This document shows positions 32,392 to 41,159 of a stretch of 64,000 nt of DNA, piece after piece. The stretch is from UBA4417 sp031550085. GTDB taxonomy: Bacteria; Bacteroidota; Bacteroidia; Bacteroidales; UBA4417. The first letter of the stretch is position 1, and each line of letters opens with the position of its first letter. A program made the translations under genes and the position numbers. The stretch spans positions 62,001-126,000 of the forward strand of contig JAVBOY010000012.1 of the NCBI GenBank assembly GCA_031550085.1, written 5' to 3'. Below the pieces are notes generated by a model. That model was not told the DNA's origin, made no database searches, and worked only from the letters and a program-made list of their open reading frames with translations.

Positions 32392-33228
32392 TTAAATTTC
32401 TTTTTTCAATTTCCGCCTTGTTCCCAAAAACCTTATCAAATGTGCCAATGCAAACAGCATCACAAACACAAAAATAATGGTGGCTCCCGAGGGAATATTG
32501 AGGTAATACGAAATCAACAAACCGCTGAACGAACCCAAAAAGCTGATTAAAACAGAAAGGTAAATCATTTTTTTTAAATCGTTTACAAACAGGTTGGCAG
32601 TTACTTGCGGAATGGTTAAAAAAGAAATCACCAAAATAATGCCCACCACGCGGATATGCAACACAATGGCCAATGCTACCAGGGTGAGCAGCAAATAATT
32701 GAACCATTCCACGGCCACACGGTGCGAGCGGGCGTATTCCTCGTCGAACGAAATAAACAGGATTTTATGGTAAAAAAATCCGAAAACAAGAATGGTTATT
32801 ATCGCCAACAGCAGCATCAATTGCAGGTCGAGTGTGGTGACGGTTAAAATACTTCCGAATAAAAACGCCATCAGGTTGGGTGCATAACCCGGAGTCAGGA
32901 ATATAAAAATAATCCCCAGCGCCATTCCCAGCGACCACCAGATGCCGATGGCCGAATCTTCGCGCAGGTTGGTTTGCTGGGACGAAATGCGGATTCCCAA
33001 AGCCGCCAGTACGCTAAATACCACGGCTCCGGCCACCGGATTGATTCCCAGAAAATAACCCAAGCCGATGCCACCGAACGAAGCGTGCGTAATGCCGCCG
33101 CTGATAAAAACCATGCGTCGCGCCACAATGTATGAACCGATAATTCCGCACGAAATGCTTGCCAGCAAAGCCGCCTCGACCGAATGGCGGAAAAAATCGT
33201 AGGAAAAAAGGTGTAAAAAATTATTCAT
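32392..33228 (-). CDS. Metal ABC transporter permease (ZnuB/MntB family)
   Basis: A 278-residue polytopic permease of the ABC-3 family for Zn2+ or Mn2+ uptake. From MNNFLHLFSYDFFRHSVEAAL it has seven to nine hydrophobic segments. Family blocks seen are ISGGITHASFGGIGLGYFLG, NLREDSAIGIWWSLGMALGI and VVGIILVISFLTIPQVTANLF. The start at 33226-33228 overlaps the ATPase stop by 8 nt, so the genes are translationally coupled. A longer frame would add ten residues that do not resemble the family. Confidence 0.92.
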   Translation of the reverse strand: MNNFLHLFSYDFFRHSVEAALLASISCGIIGSYIVARRMVFISGGITHASFGGIGLGYFLGINPVAGAVVFSVLAALGIRISSQQTNLREDSAIGIWWSLGMALGIIFIFLTPGYAPNLMAFLFGSILTVTTLDLQLMLLLAIITILVFGFFYHKILFISFDEEYARSHRVAVEWFNYLLLTLVALAIVLHIRVVGIILVISFLTIPQVTANLFVNDLKKMIYLSVLISFLGSFSGLLISYYLNIPSGATIIFVFVMLFALAHLIRFLGTRRKLKKEI

Positions 33229-33997
33229 GGCTGTGCGGGTGTTGGTGCGAGTGGTCATGCGATTTCAAAACCGTATGCGGTACATTGCCGTGCGTAATGA
33301 TTTGAAGCGGGCAGTTGTAAGCGGCTAGCTGTTCTTCGCTGATGATGTTCGACGGATGGTAATGCAGTTGCGTATTGACACAGGCAATGGTTTTTACAAA
33401 ATAGGAAATGGTTCCCACATCGTGCGACACCATGAGGATGGCCATGTGCTCGTTCATTTTGGCGAGGATTTTGTACAAATCGCTTTCGAACTGGTTGTCG
33501 ACAAAGGTGCTGGGCTCGTCCAAAATAAGTAGTTGCGGATCGGAAATCAAGGCGCGGGCAATGAAAACACGCTGCATTTGTCCGCCAGAAAGGGCGCCGA
33601 TGGACCGTTTAGCCAATGCTCCGATTCCTAATTCGGTTAACAAAGCATGCGCTTTTTCATAATCTTTTTGGGAATACCGGAGAAACCAGCCTTTTTGCGA
33701 AAGCAAACCGGACAACACCACATCAATAACGGTAATCGGGAATTTCTTGTCGATTTGGGAGGTTTGGGGCAAATAACCGATAAATCCCTTGCCGCTGCTT
33801 TCGTTGAAACGTTGCACATGGCCTTTGATGGGTTTTAACAAGCCCAGCAGCACTTTGATCAGCGTGGTTTTTCCGCCGCCGTTCGGACCAATCACGCCGA
33901 TATAGTCGTTTTTGCGGATGGTCAACGATACATCGCGCAAAACCACATGGCTTCCGTAGCCGGCCGTGACGTTATTGATTTCGAGTAGCTTGTCCAT
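33221..33997 (-). CDS. Metal ABC transporter ATPase (ZnuC/MntA family) with His-rich tail
   Basis: A 258-residue ATP-binding subunit. Walker A is GPNGGGKT (37-44), the signature LSGGQMQR, Walker B LLILDEPSTFVDN and the H-loop SHDVG. The start MDKLLEINNVTAGYG at 33995-33997 lies 10 nt after the binding-protein stop. A longer frame overlaps that gene. The C-terminus ends KSHDHSHQHPHSHE, a histidine-rich extension that may bind the transported metal or sense it, and which supports zinc as substrate. Confidence 0.93.
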   Translation of the reverse strand: MDKLLEINNVTAGYGSHVVLRDVSLTIRKNDYIGVIGPNGGGKTTLIKVLLGLLKPIKGHVQRFNESSGKGFIGYLPQTSQIDKKFPITVIDVVLSGLLSQKGWFLRYSQKDYEKAHALLTELGIGALAKRSIGALSGGQMQRVFIARALISDPQLLILDEPSTFVDNQFESDLYKILAKMNEHMAILMVSHDVGTISYFVKTIACVNTQLHYHPSNIISEEQLAAYNCPLQIITHGNVPHTVLKSHDHSHQHPHSHE

Positions 33998-34007
33998 TTT
34001 GCAGTTT

Positions 34008-34883
34008 TTAATCGGCAATCAGTTCTGCAAATTTCAACAAATTTTGTTGCCAGTCGGCATACATGGGATCAAATTCGACGATTTTGGCGCCGATTTCTTT
34101 GGCAATGGTTTCGGCGTTTTTGGTATCGAATTCTTTGGAAATAAACACCGTCCGGATTTGTTTTTGCCTTCCCAGATCGATCAATTGGCGTACATGAGCC
34201 GGAGAAGGTTCTTTGCCTTCGTCTTCGATACAAATTTGGGTTAAACCGTAATCGCGAGCAAAATAGCCCAAGGCCGGATGATAAATCATAAAGCTTTTTC
34301 CTTCCTGTCCTTTTAACTTCCCGATTATGAGGGCATGGATGGAATCGGCCAGATGGTTGAATTTTTCCAGATTGCTTTTGTAAAAACCGGCATTTACCGA
34401 ATCCAAAACACAGAGGCTGTGGCAAATGTTTGCCGCTTGTTGCTTGAGGCAGGTGGTCGACATCCAAATATGCGGATCGATGCTTTCGTGGGTGTGACCT
34501 TCGTGTTGGTGCAGGTGCCCGCTGAGCGGAGGGATGCCGGAATTGGTGTAAATAACATCCATTTTTGGGTTGGAGGATACCACACGCGGCAGCAGAGCTT
34601 GTTCAAAATCGAGCCAACCGATGGCAGCATACACACCGGCCTGCGAAATTTTTTCCATGTCGCGGGGAGTGGGTTCATAAGTTTCGTGATTGCTTCCGGG
34701 CGGAAGCAGCACTTCTATCTGGAAGTTGTTTCCTGCAATCTGCTCAAACACTTGTTTTTGCGGTAAAATACTAACGACCGCAATTTTCTTTCCGGAATCC
34801 TTTGGAGGGGCTGGTTTGCAAGCGGTAAATAATGCAAAGCTTGCAACGACAGGCAGTAGGATGTTTTTGATAGGAGGTTTCAT
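34008..34883 (-). CDS. Metal-binding lipoprotein of ABC importer (ZnuA-like)
   Basis: A 291-residue cluster A-I substrate-binding protein. The lipobox LFTAC places Cys22 as the lipidated residue. Probable metal ligands are His66 (SNHETYEP), His138 (DPHIW) and His202 (YHPALGYF), plus a C-terminal acidic residue (FDPMYADW). A His-rich loop at 121-132 (SGHLHQHEGHTH) precedes DPHIW, as in zinc-specific ZnuA proteins. It is the first gene of a three-gene operon with ATPase and permease. The substrate is probably zinc; manganese cannot be excluded. Confidence 0.93.
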   Translation of the reverse strand: MKPPIKNILLPVVASFALFTACKPAPPKDSGKKIAVVSILPQKQVFEQIAGNNFQIEVLLPPGSNHETYEPTPRDMEKISQAGVYAAIGWLDFEQALLPRVVSSNPKMDVIYTNSGIPPLSGHLHQHEGHTHESIDPHIWMSTTCLKQQAANICHSLCVLDSVNAGFYKSNLEKFNHLADSIHALIIGKLKGQEGKSFMIYHPALGYFARDYGLTQICIEDEGKEPSPAHVRQLIDLGRQKQIRTVFISKEFDTKNAETIAKEIGAKIVEFDPMYADWQQNLLKFAELIAD

Positions 34884-35283
34884 GAGGTGTTGAAGTGTTT
34901 AAGTGTTGAACTGTTGAATCGTTTAACTGTTGAGCTGTTATTTGTTGTTCGTTATTTGTTGAAACGTTTATTTGTTGAAACGTTTATTTGGTGAAATGTG
35001 AAATGGGGGGAACGGGAAGTGCTTGCTCGATTGATTTTAATACGATAATAGAATCTAATAATGTGTTATTTTAATTGCATAAAGTGAAATGGCTGTTTAA
35101 CTGTTTAATTGTTTATTTGTATCATCCCCCTTTCTGCTTTTTTCCTTTCTACATGACCACTCGTTACCCGTCACTTGAAAAACTCATTTGTAATTCCTTC
35201 TGCTATCTCCTTTCTGCTAAAAAAGTTTATCATTCATCATTAAAATACACATTTTCAATTTTTAACTTTCCATTTTCAATTAA
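34884..35283. repeat. Repeat-mosaic spacer
   Basis: There is no gene in 400 nt. Words seen are GTTGAACTGTTGAATCGTTT-type (34900-34990), GTGAAATGTGAAATGG (34990), CTGTTTAATTGTTTATTTGT (35100-35119), the TTTCTGCTTTTTTCCTTTCT type (about 35125-35150), ACCACTCGTTACCCGTCACT (35157-35176) and CATTTTCAATTTTTAACTTT (35252-35271). Confidence 0.7.
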
Positions 35284-36546
35284 TTAAAGTCTTTCATCCA
35301 CCTGTTTTTGGTCCCAAAACGCTTTGATATCGTATACGACGGATTTTTCTGCTTTTAGTTTATTGAAATTAAAATCCCGGAATTCATCGTGGGCTACCGC
35401 CAATATAATGGCGCTGTATTTCCCGGTTTCGGCCGATAGATTATTTTTCAAGGGAATCTGGTATTCTTGCGCCACTTCTCCGGCATTTGCGCGCGGATCG
35501 TATACATCCACGTGGCAGCCGAAGTCGGCCAATTCGCCGATCAAGTCGATTACCCGTGAATTGCGGATGTCGGAACAGTTTTCCTTGAAGGTAATTCCCA
35601 ACACCAATACATGCGCGCCGGCAACGTCAATCCCCTTTTTTATCATCAGTTTGATGACCCGTTTGGCAACATAAAAGCCCATGTTGTCGTTCAGGCGGCG
35701 TCCGGCCAGGATAATTTCAGGATTGTAGCCCAGTTCATGCGCTTTGTGTGTAAGGTAGTACGGATCGACCCCAATGCAATGTCCGCCGACCAAGCCGGGC
35801 GTGAACTTCATAAAATTCCATTTGGTGCCGGCTGCTTCGAGCACTTCGTGGGTGTCGATTTGCATTTCATTGAAAATCAACGCCAATTCATTCACAAAGG
35901 CAATGTTGAGGTCGCGCTGCGAATTTTCGATTACTTTGGCGGCTTCCGCTACTTTGATGCTCGAAACCAGATGGGTTCCTACTTTTACAATGTTTTGATA
36001 CAGTGCATCCACTTTTTTCCCGGTTTCGGGCGTGGAACCGCTGGTAATCTTTTTTACGTTGCTGAGCGTGTGTACTTTGTCTCCGGGATTGATGCGTTCA
36101 GGTGAGTAGCCGCAAAAAAAATCGCGGTTGAATCGCAACCCGCTGGTTTTTTCCAGCACGGGAACACAATCTTCTTCGGTCGCGCCCGGATACACGGTAC
36201 TTTCGTAAATAACAACATCATTGGGCTTCAAAACCCTGCCGACCGTTTCGGAAGCGCTCAACAAAGGCGTTAAATCGGGATGCTTGTTTTTATCGACCGG
36301 AGTGGGAACCGTGATAATAAAATAAGTACAGGCCTTTAAATCTTCTGGTTGGGTTGTAAAGCTTAGTTTTCCGGCGGCCGCAAGTTCCTCGTCTGCGGTT
36401 TCGCCGGATGTATCTTTTCCGTTTTTCAATTCGGCAATGCGTTCGGGTTTGATGTCGAAGCCGACGGTTGGAAACAGTTTTCCAAATTCAACGGCCAATG
36501 GCAAACCCACGTAACCCAATCCGATGATTCCTATTTTTGGTTCCAT
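35284..36546 (-). CDS. UDP-N-acetylhexosamine 6-dehydrogenase (WbpO/TviB type)
   Basis: A 420-residue NAD-dependent nucleotide-sugar dehydrogenase that oxidises the C6 hydroxyl of a UDP-HexNAc to a uronic acid for capsule or O-antigen synthesis. The N-terminal Rossmann motif is IGIIGLGYVGLPLAVEFGK. The catalytic Cys257 is in GGHCIGVDPYYLTHKA, and RDIRNSR-type and GITFKENCSDIRNSRV blocks form the C-terminal UDP-binding domain. Sequence style fits the TviB/WbpO group rather than UDP-glucose dehydrogenase, but the exact sugar cannot be assigned. It abuts the acyltransferase gene. No glycosyltransferases are in view. Confidence 0.9.
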   Translation of the reverse strand: MEPKIGIIGLGYVGLPLAVEFGKLFPTVGFDIKPERIAELKNGKDTSGETADEELAAAGKLSFTTQPEDLKACTYFIITVPTPVDKNKHPDLTPLLSASETVGRVLKPNDVVIYESTVYPGATEEDCVPVLEKTSGLRFNRDFFCGYSPERINPGDKVHTLSNVKKITSGSTPETGKKVDALYQNIVKVGTHLVSSIKVAEAAKVIENSQRDLNIAFVNELALIFNEMQIDTHEVLEAAGTKWNFMKFTPGLVGGHCIGVDPYYLTHKAHELGYNPEIILAGRRLNDNMGFYVAKRVIKLMIKKGIDVAGAHVLVLGITFKENCSDIRNSRVIDLIGELADFGCHVDVYDPRANAGEVAQEYQIPLKNNLSAETGKYSAIILAVAHDEFRDFNFNKLKAEKSVVYDIKAFWDQKQVDERL

Positions 36547-37122
36547 TTACGTAGTAACTTGTTGGCGGTTTTGCTCGCTCAGGTTAAAATTTTCGGGGTG
36601 GCAGGCGGTTTTTTGTCTATAAAAATTTTCAATAATCTTAAAATCCATTTCGTAGTTTCCGGTGGTTTCCAGCAACGGCCCAATGCCCACATGTTTGTTT
36701 TTATAATCCACGAATCCCAGCAAAATGGGTACGTGCGCTTGGTGTGCAATAAAATAAAATCCCTTTTTCCAGTTTTTGACCAGATTCCTGGACCCTTCGG
36801 GCGTAATGGTGATGATGAGTTCATCCTCTTTTAAAAGCATATCCACTACCTGATTGGTGGCATTGGCTCCTTTGCTGCGGTCTACCGGAATGCCGCCGCA
36901 ACTTCTTAAAATCCCACCGAATGGGAAACGAAAGAATTCCTTCTTGATCAAATACTTAGCCCGGATGCCCAATCCCATGTAGCCGAAAAATCCGATGATA
37001 AAATCCCAAATGGATGTGTGCGGCGCGACAATAATAACCGCTTTCTTGATTTCGTCGGGTTTTTCGGTGGTAACATGCCAACCGAAAAGGCTTAAGATAA
37101 AACGTCCGGTTCGGGCTCTCAT
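36547..37122 (-). CDS. PlsC-like 1-acyl-glycerol-phosphate acyltransferase family protein
   Basis: A 191-residue membrane-associated acyltransferase. It has the HX4D motif in IVAPHTSIWDFIIG, the FRFPFGGILRSCGGIPVDRSKG block and the TPEGSR motif (ITPEGSRNLVKNWKKGFY). It is shorter than typical PlsC and lacks a long N-terminal membrane segment. This fits a subgroup that acylates lipids or sugars in the envelope. It lies directly upstream of the nucleotide-sugar dehydrogenase (adjacent, same strand), so cotranscription is likely. Confidence 0.85.
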   Translation of the reverse strand: MRARTGRFILSLFGWHVTTEKPDEIKKAVIIVAPHTSIWDFIIGFFGYMGLGIRAKYLIKKEFFRFPFGGILRSCGGIPVDRSKGANATNQVVDMLLKEDELIITITPEGSRNLVKNWKKGFYFIAHQAHVPILLGFVDYKNKHVGIGPLLETTGNYEMDFKIIENFYRQKTACHPENFNLSEQNRQQVTT

Positions 37123-37562
37123 TCGTTGTTGAATTGTTTATTTGTTGAATTGTTTATTGGGAGAAAATAGGGGAATGAGTGTTGAATTGTTGAGTTGTTG
37201 AACTGTTTATTTGGTGAAATGTGAACCGTGAAGTGGGTGTTGAAGTGTTGAGGTGTTGGACTGTTTATTGGTGTAGGGTATAAACTTGTTACCTATAACC
37301 TGTTAACTGAACGACACCCCCGCCCTTACGGGCACCCCCGCAAGCGGGGGATAGTTTTCTGCCTTCTGCTTTTTCCTTTCTGCTTTCTGCAATTAAAACT
37401 TGTTTACGCGTTACCCGTTACAAAACCTATTTTCAATTCTCAATTTTCCATTTTCAATTAATAAGCAGATTTCTTCCTTTCGCTTCGCTCCAGTCGAAAT
37501 GACCTGTAATTCATCGTTAAACACTCATTTTTAATTCTTCATTTTTAATTTTTAATTAAAAC
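37123..37562. repeat. Repeat-mosaic spacer with GC-rich double hairpin
   Basis: There is no gene in 440 nt. TTGAATTGTTTATTTG-type words fill 37130-37260. A GC-rich double hairpin lies at about 37312-37352 (GCCC-TTAC-GGGC, then CCCCCGC-AA-GCGGGGG). TTTCTGCTTTCTGCAATTAA, TTACGCGTTACCCGTTAC and TTTTCCATTTTCAATTAA words run from 37370 to 37460. An inverted copy of the CATTTCGACTGGAGCGAAGC module lies at 37468-37502, and TTCATTTTTAATTTTTAATT-type words end the spacer. Confidence 0.75.
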
Positions 37563-39311
37563 TTACTCAATCCCCAAATCCAGTTGATCGCGCAACACGC
37601 TTACGTTGGGATTCTCGGAGTTGAGTTGTTCGTAACGTTCCCGGTCGGTATAAGGCCTGCGGGTTTCATCCTGCGGCTTTTCAACCAATACCGTTTCGAT
37701 GATTATCTGGTCATTTTGCAGTTTGTTGCGCAAAAGTTCCAGCAGATCGGGCAAATAGTTTTTGACTTCCCGTTCCAAAACCGCACCTTCCAGCTTTAGA
37801 ACGATGGTTGTTTCCTTTTCCAAAACGGGTTTGTATTGGGTCAATGCCGTGTAAATCAAAGTGGATTCCGATTGTTTGCTTTGGGCAAAATCGTTCCAAT
37901 GCGATTCCAATTGTTCGAAAGTAAAGGGCTGTATGCGGGGCTGGCTTTTGGCGGCTTCTTCGGATGCGTTAGCCGTTTTTTTTTCAAGGTCTTTTAAGGA
38001 AACACCCGAAGCCGAAGGCATCATCGGATGGTTGATGATGGATTGCGGCGATGGATTCGATTGTGGTACGACGGCCGGTTGCGCGGATGCCATAGCTTGC
38101 TGCGGCCTTTCCGTTGGTTGAACTGGTTGCGTGTCAGCTTGTGGTGGAACGGCGGTTGTTGTTTGTTGCTTGGACGGTTGTGCCGGAACTATCGGTTGAT
38201 TGGATGCAACCGGTTGATTTTCATTCAACTGAGTTAGTCGCATCAAGGTGATTTCCAGCGACAACCGTTTGTTGTTCGCCGCACGGTAACCGGCATCGCA
38301 TTTGTTTACCAGTTCGAGCCCTTTGACCAGAAACAAAAGCGAGCATTTTTGCGCTTGCGCTACGTATTTTTGGCGGATGCTGTCGGCAATTTCGATCAAA
38401 ATCACGGTGGACGGATCTTTGGCCATCATCAGATTGCGCAAATGGTCGCCCAAGCCGGTGATAAAATGCTGTCCGTCGAAACCCTTGGTGATAACATCGT
38501 TTAGCAGCAACATCGCTTGCTGGATATCGGCTGAAAGCAAATGATCGATCAGCCGGAAATAATAATCGTAATCCAGCACGTTTAAATTCTCGATTACCAG
38601 CGGATAGGTAATGTTGCGGTTCCCCAGGTTCGCCATTTGGTCGAAAATGGAAAGCGAATCGCGCATGGCTCCGTCGGCTTTTTGGGCGATAATGTCCAAG
38701 GCAGCGCGTTCGGCTGTAATCTGTTCGCTTTGAGCTACCCAAGCCAGGTGTTCGGCAATATCCTGAACGGTAATCCGCTTGAAATCAAATATCTGGCAAC
38801 GTGATAATATCGTCGGAATAATTTTGTGTTTTTCGGTGGTAGCCAAAATAAATTTGGCATAAGCCGGAGGTTCTTCCAGGGTTTTCAAAAAAGCGTTGAA
38901 CGCCTGCAACGACAGCATATGAACCTCGTCGATGATATACACCTTGTAAGCGCCCATTTGCGGCGGAATGCGCACCTGGTCGACCAAACTGCGGATGTCG
39001 TCGACCCCGTTGTTGGAGGCGGCGTCCAGTTCGTGCACGTTAAACGAGGATGATTCGTTGAAGGCGCGGCAGGAAGTACATTCGTTGCAAGGTTCGATAT
39101 TTTCGGTCGGGTGCTCGCAGTTGATGGTTTTGGCAAAAATACGGGCACAAGTGGTTTTTCCCACGCCCCGAGGGCCGCAAAACAAAAAAGCCTGGGCCAA
39201 TTGGTTGTTGCGGATGGCGTTTTTAAGCGTATTGGTGATATGTTGCTGGCCTACAACGGTATTGAATGTCGAGGGGCGGTATTTCCGTGCCGAAACAATA
39301 AAATTTTCCAT
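37563..39311 (-). CDS. dnaX: DNA polymerase III subunit gamma/tau
   Basis: The 582-residue clamp-loader ATPase. The start MENFIVSARKYRPSTF at 39309-39311 is preferred; a longer frame adds 20 residues unlike the family. Walker A is GPRGVGKT (46-53), the zinc-binding cysteines are 65, 75, 78 and 81 (CEHPTENIEPCNECTSC), and Walker B is IIDEVH. Residues about 390-470 are a Pro/Gln-rich linker. The C-terminal domain (about 470-560) contains VLKLEGAVLEREVKNYLPDL. There is no obvious slippery A-run that would produce a short gamma form. It is a single gene with its own -7 box. Confidence 0.96.
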   Translation of the reverse strand: MENFIVSARKYRPSTFNTVVGQQHITNTLKNAIRNNQLAQAFLFCGPRGVGKTTCARIFAKTINCEHPTENIEPCNECTSCRAFNESSSFNVHELDAASNNGVDDIRSLVDQVRIPPQMGAYKVYIIDEVHMLSLQAFNAFLKTLEEPPAYAKFILATTEKHKIIPTILSRCQIFDFKRITVQDIAEHLAWVAQSEQITAERAALDIIAQKADGAMRDSLSIFDQMANLGNRNITYPLVIENLNVLDYDYYFRLIDHLLSADIQQAMLLLNDVITKGFDGQHFITGLGDHLRNLMMAKDPSTVILIEIADSIRQKYVAQAQKCSLLFLVKGLELVNKCDAGYRAANNKRLSLEITLMRLTQLNENQPVASNQPIVPAQPSKQQTTTAVPPQADTQPVQPTERPQQAMASAQPAVVPQSNPSPQSIINHPMMPSASGVSLKDLEKKTANASEEAAKSQPRIQPFTFEQLESHWNDFAQSKQSESTLIYTALTQYKPVLEKETTIVLKLEGAVLEREVKNYLPDLLELLRNKLQNDQIIIETVLVEKPQDETRRPYTDRERYEQLNSENPNVSVLRDQLDLGIE

Positions 39312-39338
39312 TTCCAAATTCGTTCTTCTGCTATCATG

Positions 39339-39346
39339 CAAAAGTA
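39339..39346 (-). promoter_or_regulatory. -7 box for dnaX
   Basis: The minus strand reads TACTTTTG, 27 nt upstream of the preferred start, which supports that start over the longer one (whose ATG would lie upstream of this box). Confidence 0.45.
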
Positions 39347-39416
39347 GCATTAAGTCATGAATAATCGACAATTAAATAATTAACAATCGACGCTTCGGAC
39401 AAGCCGGTAAATGAGT

Positions 39417-40970
39417 TTACTTGGCTTTCAGGTAAGCCACCGGAATCATCACTTCTTCCATCGAAATGCCTCCGTGCTGGAAGGTATTGCGGTAGTACGT
39501 CACGTAATAATTGTAATTGTTCGGGTAAGCAAAAAAATCGTTGCTCCGGCAAAAAACAAAACTGGAACTGACGTTGGTTTTGGGTAAAAACGCATCGTGC
39601 GGATTTTTTACTTCAAAAACTTCGCGTTTGTCGTAATTGAGACTTTTTCCGATTTTGTAACGCAGGTTGGTGTTGGTGTTCTTGTCGCCCACGATTTTTA
39701 CCGGCGAATTTACGCGGATGGAGCCGTGGTCGGTGGTGAAAATAAGGGGAATTTTCTTTTCGGCCAGATACTTGATCATTTCCAGCAGGGGCGAATGCTC
39801 GAACCACGAAACAGTAAGCGAACGGTAAGCCGCTTCGTCGTCGGCCAGTTCACGGATCACTTCCATTTCGGTGCGGGCATGCGAAAGCATGTCTACAAAA
39901 TTGTAAACAATCACATTGAACTTGTTTTTAAGCAAATTGGGCAAACTTTCGAGCAGCTTCCGGCCGGCAGTGTAATTCAACACCTTGTTATAGGAATACG
40001 AAATATCTTTTCCGTGCCGTTTCAGGTTTTCGCCCAGCAATTCGCCTTCAAACTGGTTTTTCGAACCTTCATCGTCTTCGTTAAGCCAGTATTTGGGATA
40101 TTTTTTCTCGATTTCCGAAGGCATCAATCCGCTGAACAAGGCGTTGCGGGCATATTGTGTAACAGTCGGCAAAATGGAATAGTAGATTTCATCGCGTTCG
40201 ACGCGGTAATATTCTTCCAGGATGGGTTGCAGCGCTTTCCATTGGTCGTAACGCAAGTTGTCGACCAGGATCATGAAAAGGCAGTTGTTTTCGGCCAGTG
40301 CCGGAAAAACCTTTTCGCGGATCAGCGTTTGCGACTGAACGGGCTTTACGGCAGATTTTCCGTTTGCCCAATCCAAATAATTTTGTTCAAAAAATTTGGA
40401 AAATACCTGGTTAGCTTCGTTTTTTTGCATTTCCAGAATATCCAGCACACCGCTGTCCTGCGATTTCGAAAGCTCCAATTCCCAATACACCAGTTTCTGA
40501 TAAATTTCGGCCCATGCATCGGGGCTCAATTTGTTGGAAAATTCCATGCTCAGGCTGCGGAATTCCTGTTGGTAGGCATGTGTGGTTTTTTCGCTGATCA
40601 GCCGCTTGTTTTCCAGATTCTTTTTCAGGCTCAGCAAAATTTGTTTCGGATTTACCGGTTTAATCAGGTAATCGGCAATGCTGCTGCCGATGGCATTTTC
40701 CATAATCAGTTCCTCTTCGCTTTTGGTAATCATGACCACAGGAAGATTGGGATAGATGGTTTTGATGCGTTCGAGCGTTTCGATGCCCGAAAGCCCCGGC
40801 ATGTTTTCATCCAAAAAAACAATATCAAACGGGCGGGTTTTTAAAATATCCAAGGCCTCATCGCCGTTGGTCGAAGTGAATACTTCATAGCCTTTCTCAC
40901 GAAGGAATAGAATGTGCGGTTTTAATAAGTCAATTTCGTCGTCAGCCCAAAGAATTACGGCATTTTCCAT
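39417..40970 (-). CDS. porX: PorX: response regulator with PglZ/alkaline phosphatase-like domain
   Basis: PorX regulates the type IX secretion system with the kinase PorY. The 517-residue product has a CheY-like receiver (1-120) with acidic residues D10-D11, the phosphoacceptor Asp54 in FLDENMPG and K in the LIKPVNP block. A helical linker (about 125-205) is followed by a PglZ domain with metal-site segments LFMILVDNLRYDQW, the LPTVTQYARNALF nucleophile region and IFTTDHGSIRVNSP. In studied PorX proteins this domain binds zinc and hydrolyses oligonucleotides. The start MENAVILWADDE at 40968-40970 matches the family length; a frame 25 residues longer is not credible. PorY is not in the window. 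Confidence 0.94.
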   Translation of the reverse strand: MENAVILWADDEIDLLKPHILFLREKGYEVFTSTNGDEALDILKTRPFDIVFLDENMPGLSGIETLERIKTIYPNLPVVMITKSEEELIMENAIGSSIADYLIKPVNPKQILLSLKKNLENKRLISEKTTHAYQQEFRSLSMEFSNKLSPDAWAEIYQKLVYWELELSKSQDSGVLDILEMQKNEANQVFSKFFEQNYLDWANGKSAVKPVQSQTLIREKVFPALAENNCLFMILVDNLRYDQWKALQPILEEYYRVERDEIYYSILPTVTQYARNALFSGLMPSEIEKKYPKYWLNEDDEGSKNQFEGELLGENLKRHGKDISYSYNKVLNYTAGRKLLESLPNLLKNKFNVIVYNFVDMLSHARTEMEVIRELADDEAAYRSLTVSWFEHSPLLEMIKYLAEKKIPLIFTTDHGSIRVNSPVKIVGDKNTNTNLRYKIGKSLNYDKREVFEVKNPHDAFLPKTNVSSSFVFCRSNDFFAYPNNYNYYVTYYRNTFQHGGISMEEVMIPVAYLKAK

Positions 40971-40994
40971 ATATTTTTTTATTAAGTTACTTGT

Positions 40995-41022
40995 TTTGAA
41001 AACGGTGAAGTGATTATCTTTG
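40995..41022 (+). promoter_or_regulatory. Possible promoter of the HD-domain gene
   Basis: TTTG (40995-40998) and TATCTTTG (41015-41022) are 16 nt apart, in the 189-nt divergent spacer between porX and the HD gene, 138 nt before the HD start. Confidence 0.35.
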
Positions 41023-41159
41023 TTCAATAAAATAACCACAGGCATCTTATAGAATGCAAAAAGAAACGATTTTATTGTATTCGCAAACTATTAATTGGAA
41101 GTCGTGTGTAGTATATTTCCAATAATTATTTGACAATCAAAATTCTATATAAACCCAAA

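Noticed and set aside
39597..40844. Antisense frame (415 codons) over porX
   Set aside because: It lies opposite a gene with intact receiver and PglZ motifs, and its product has no recognisable features. A shadow frame.
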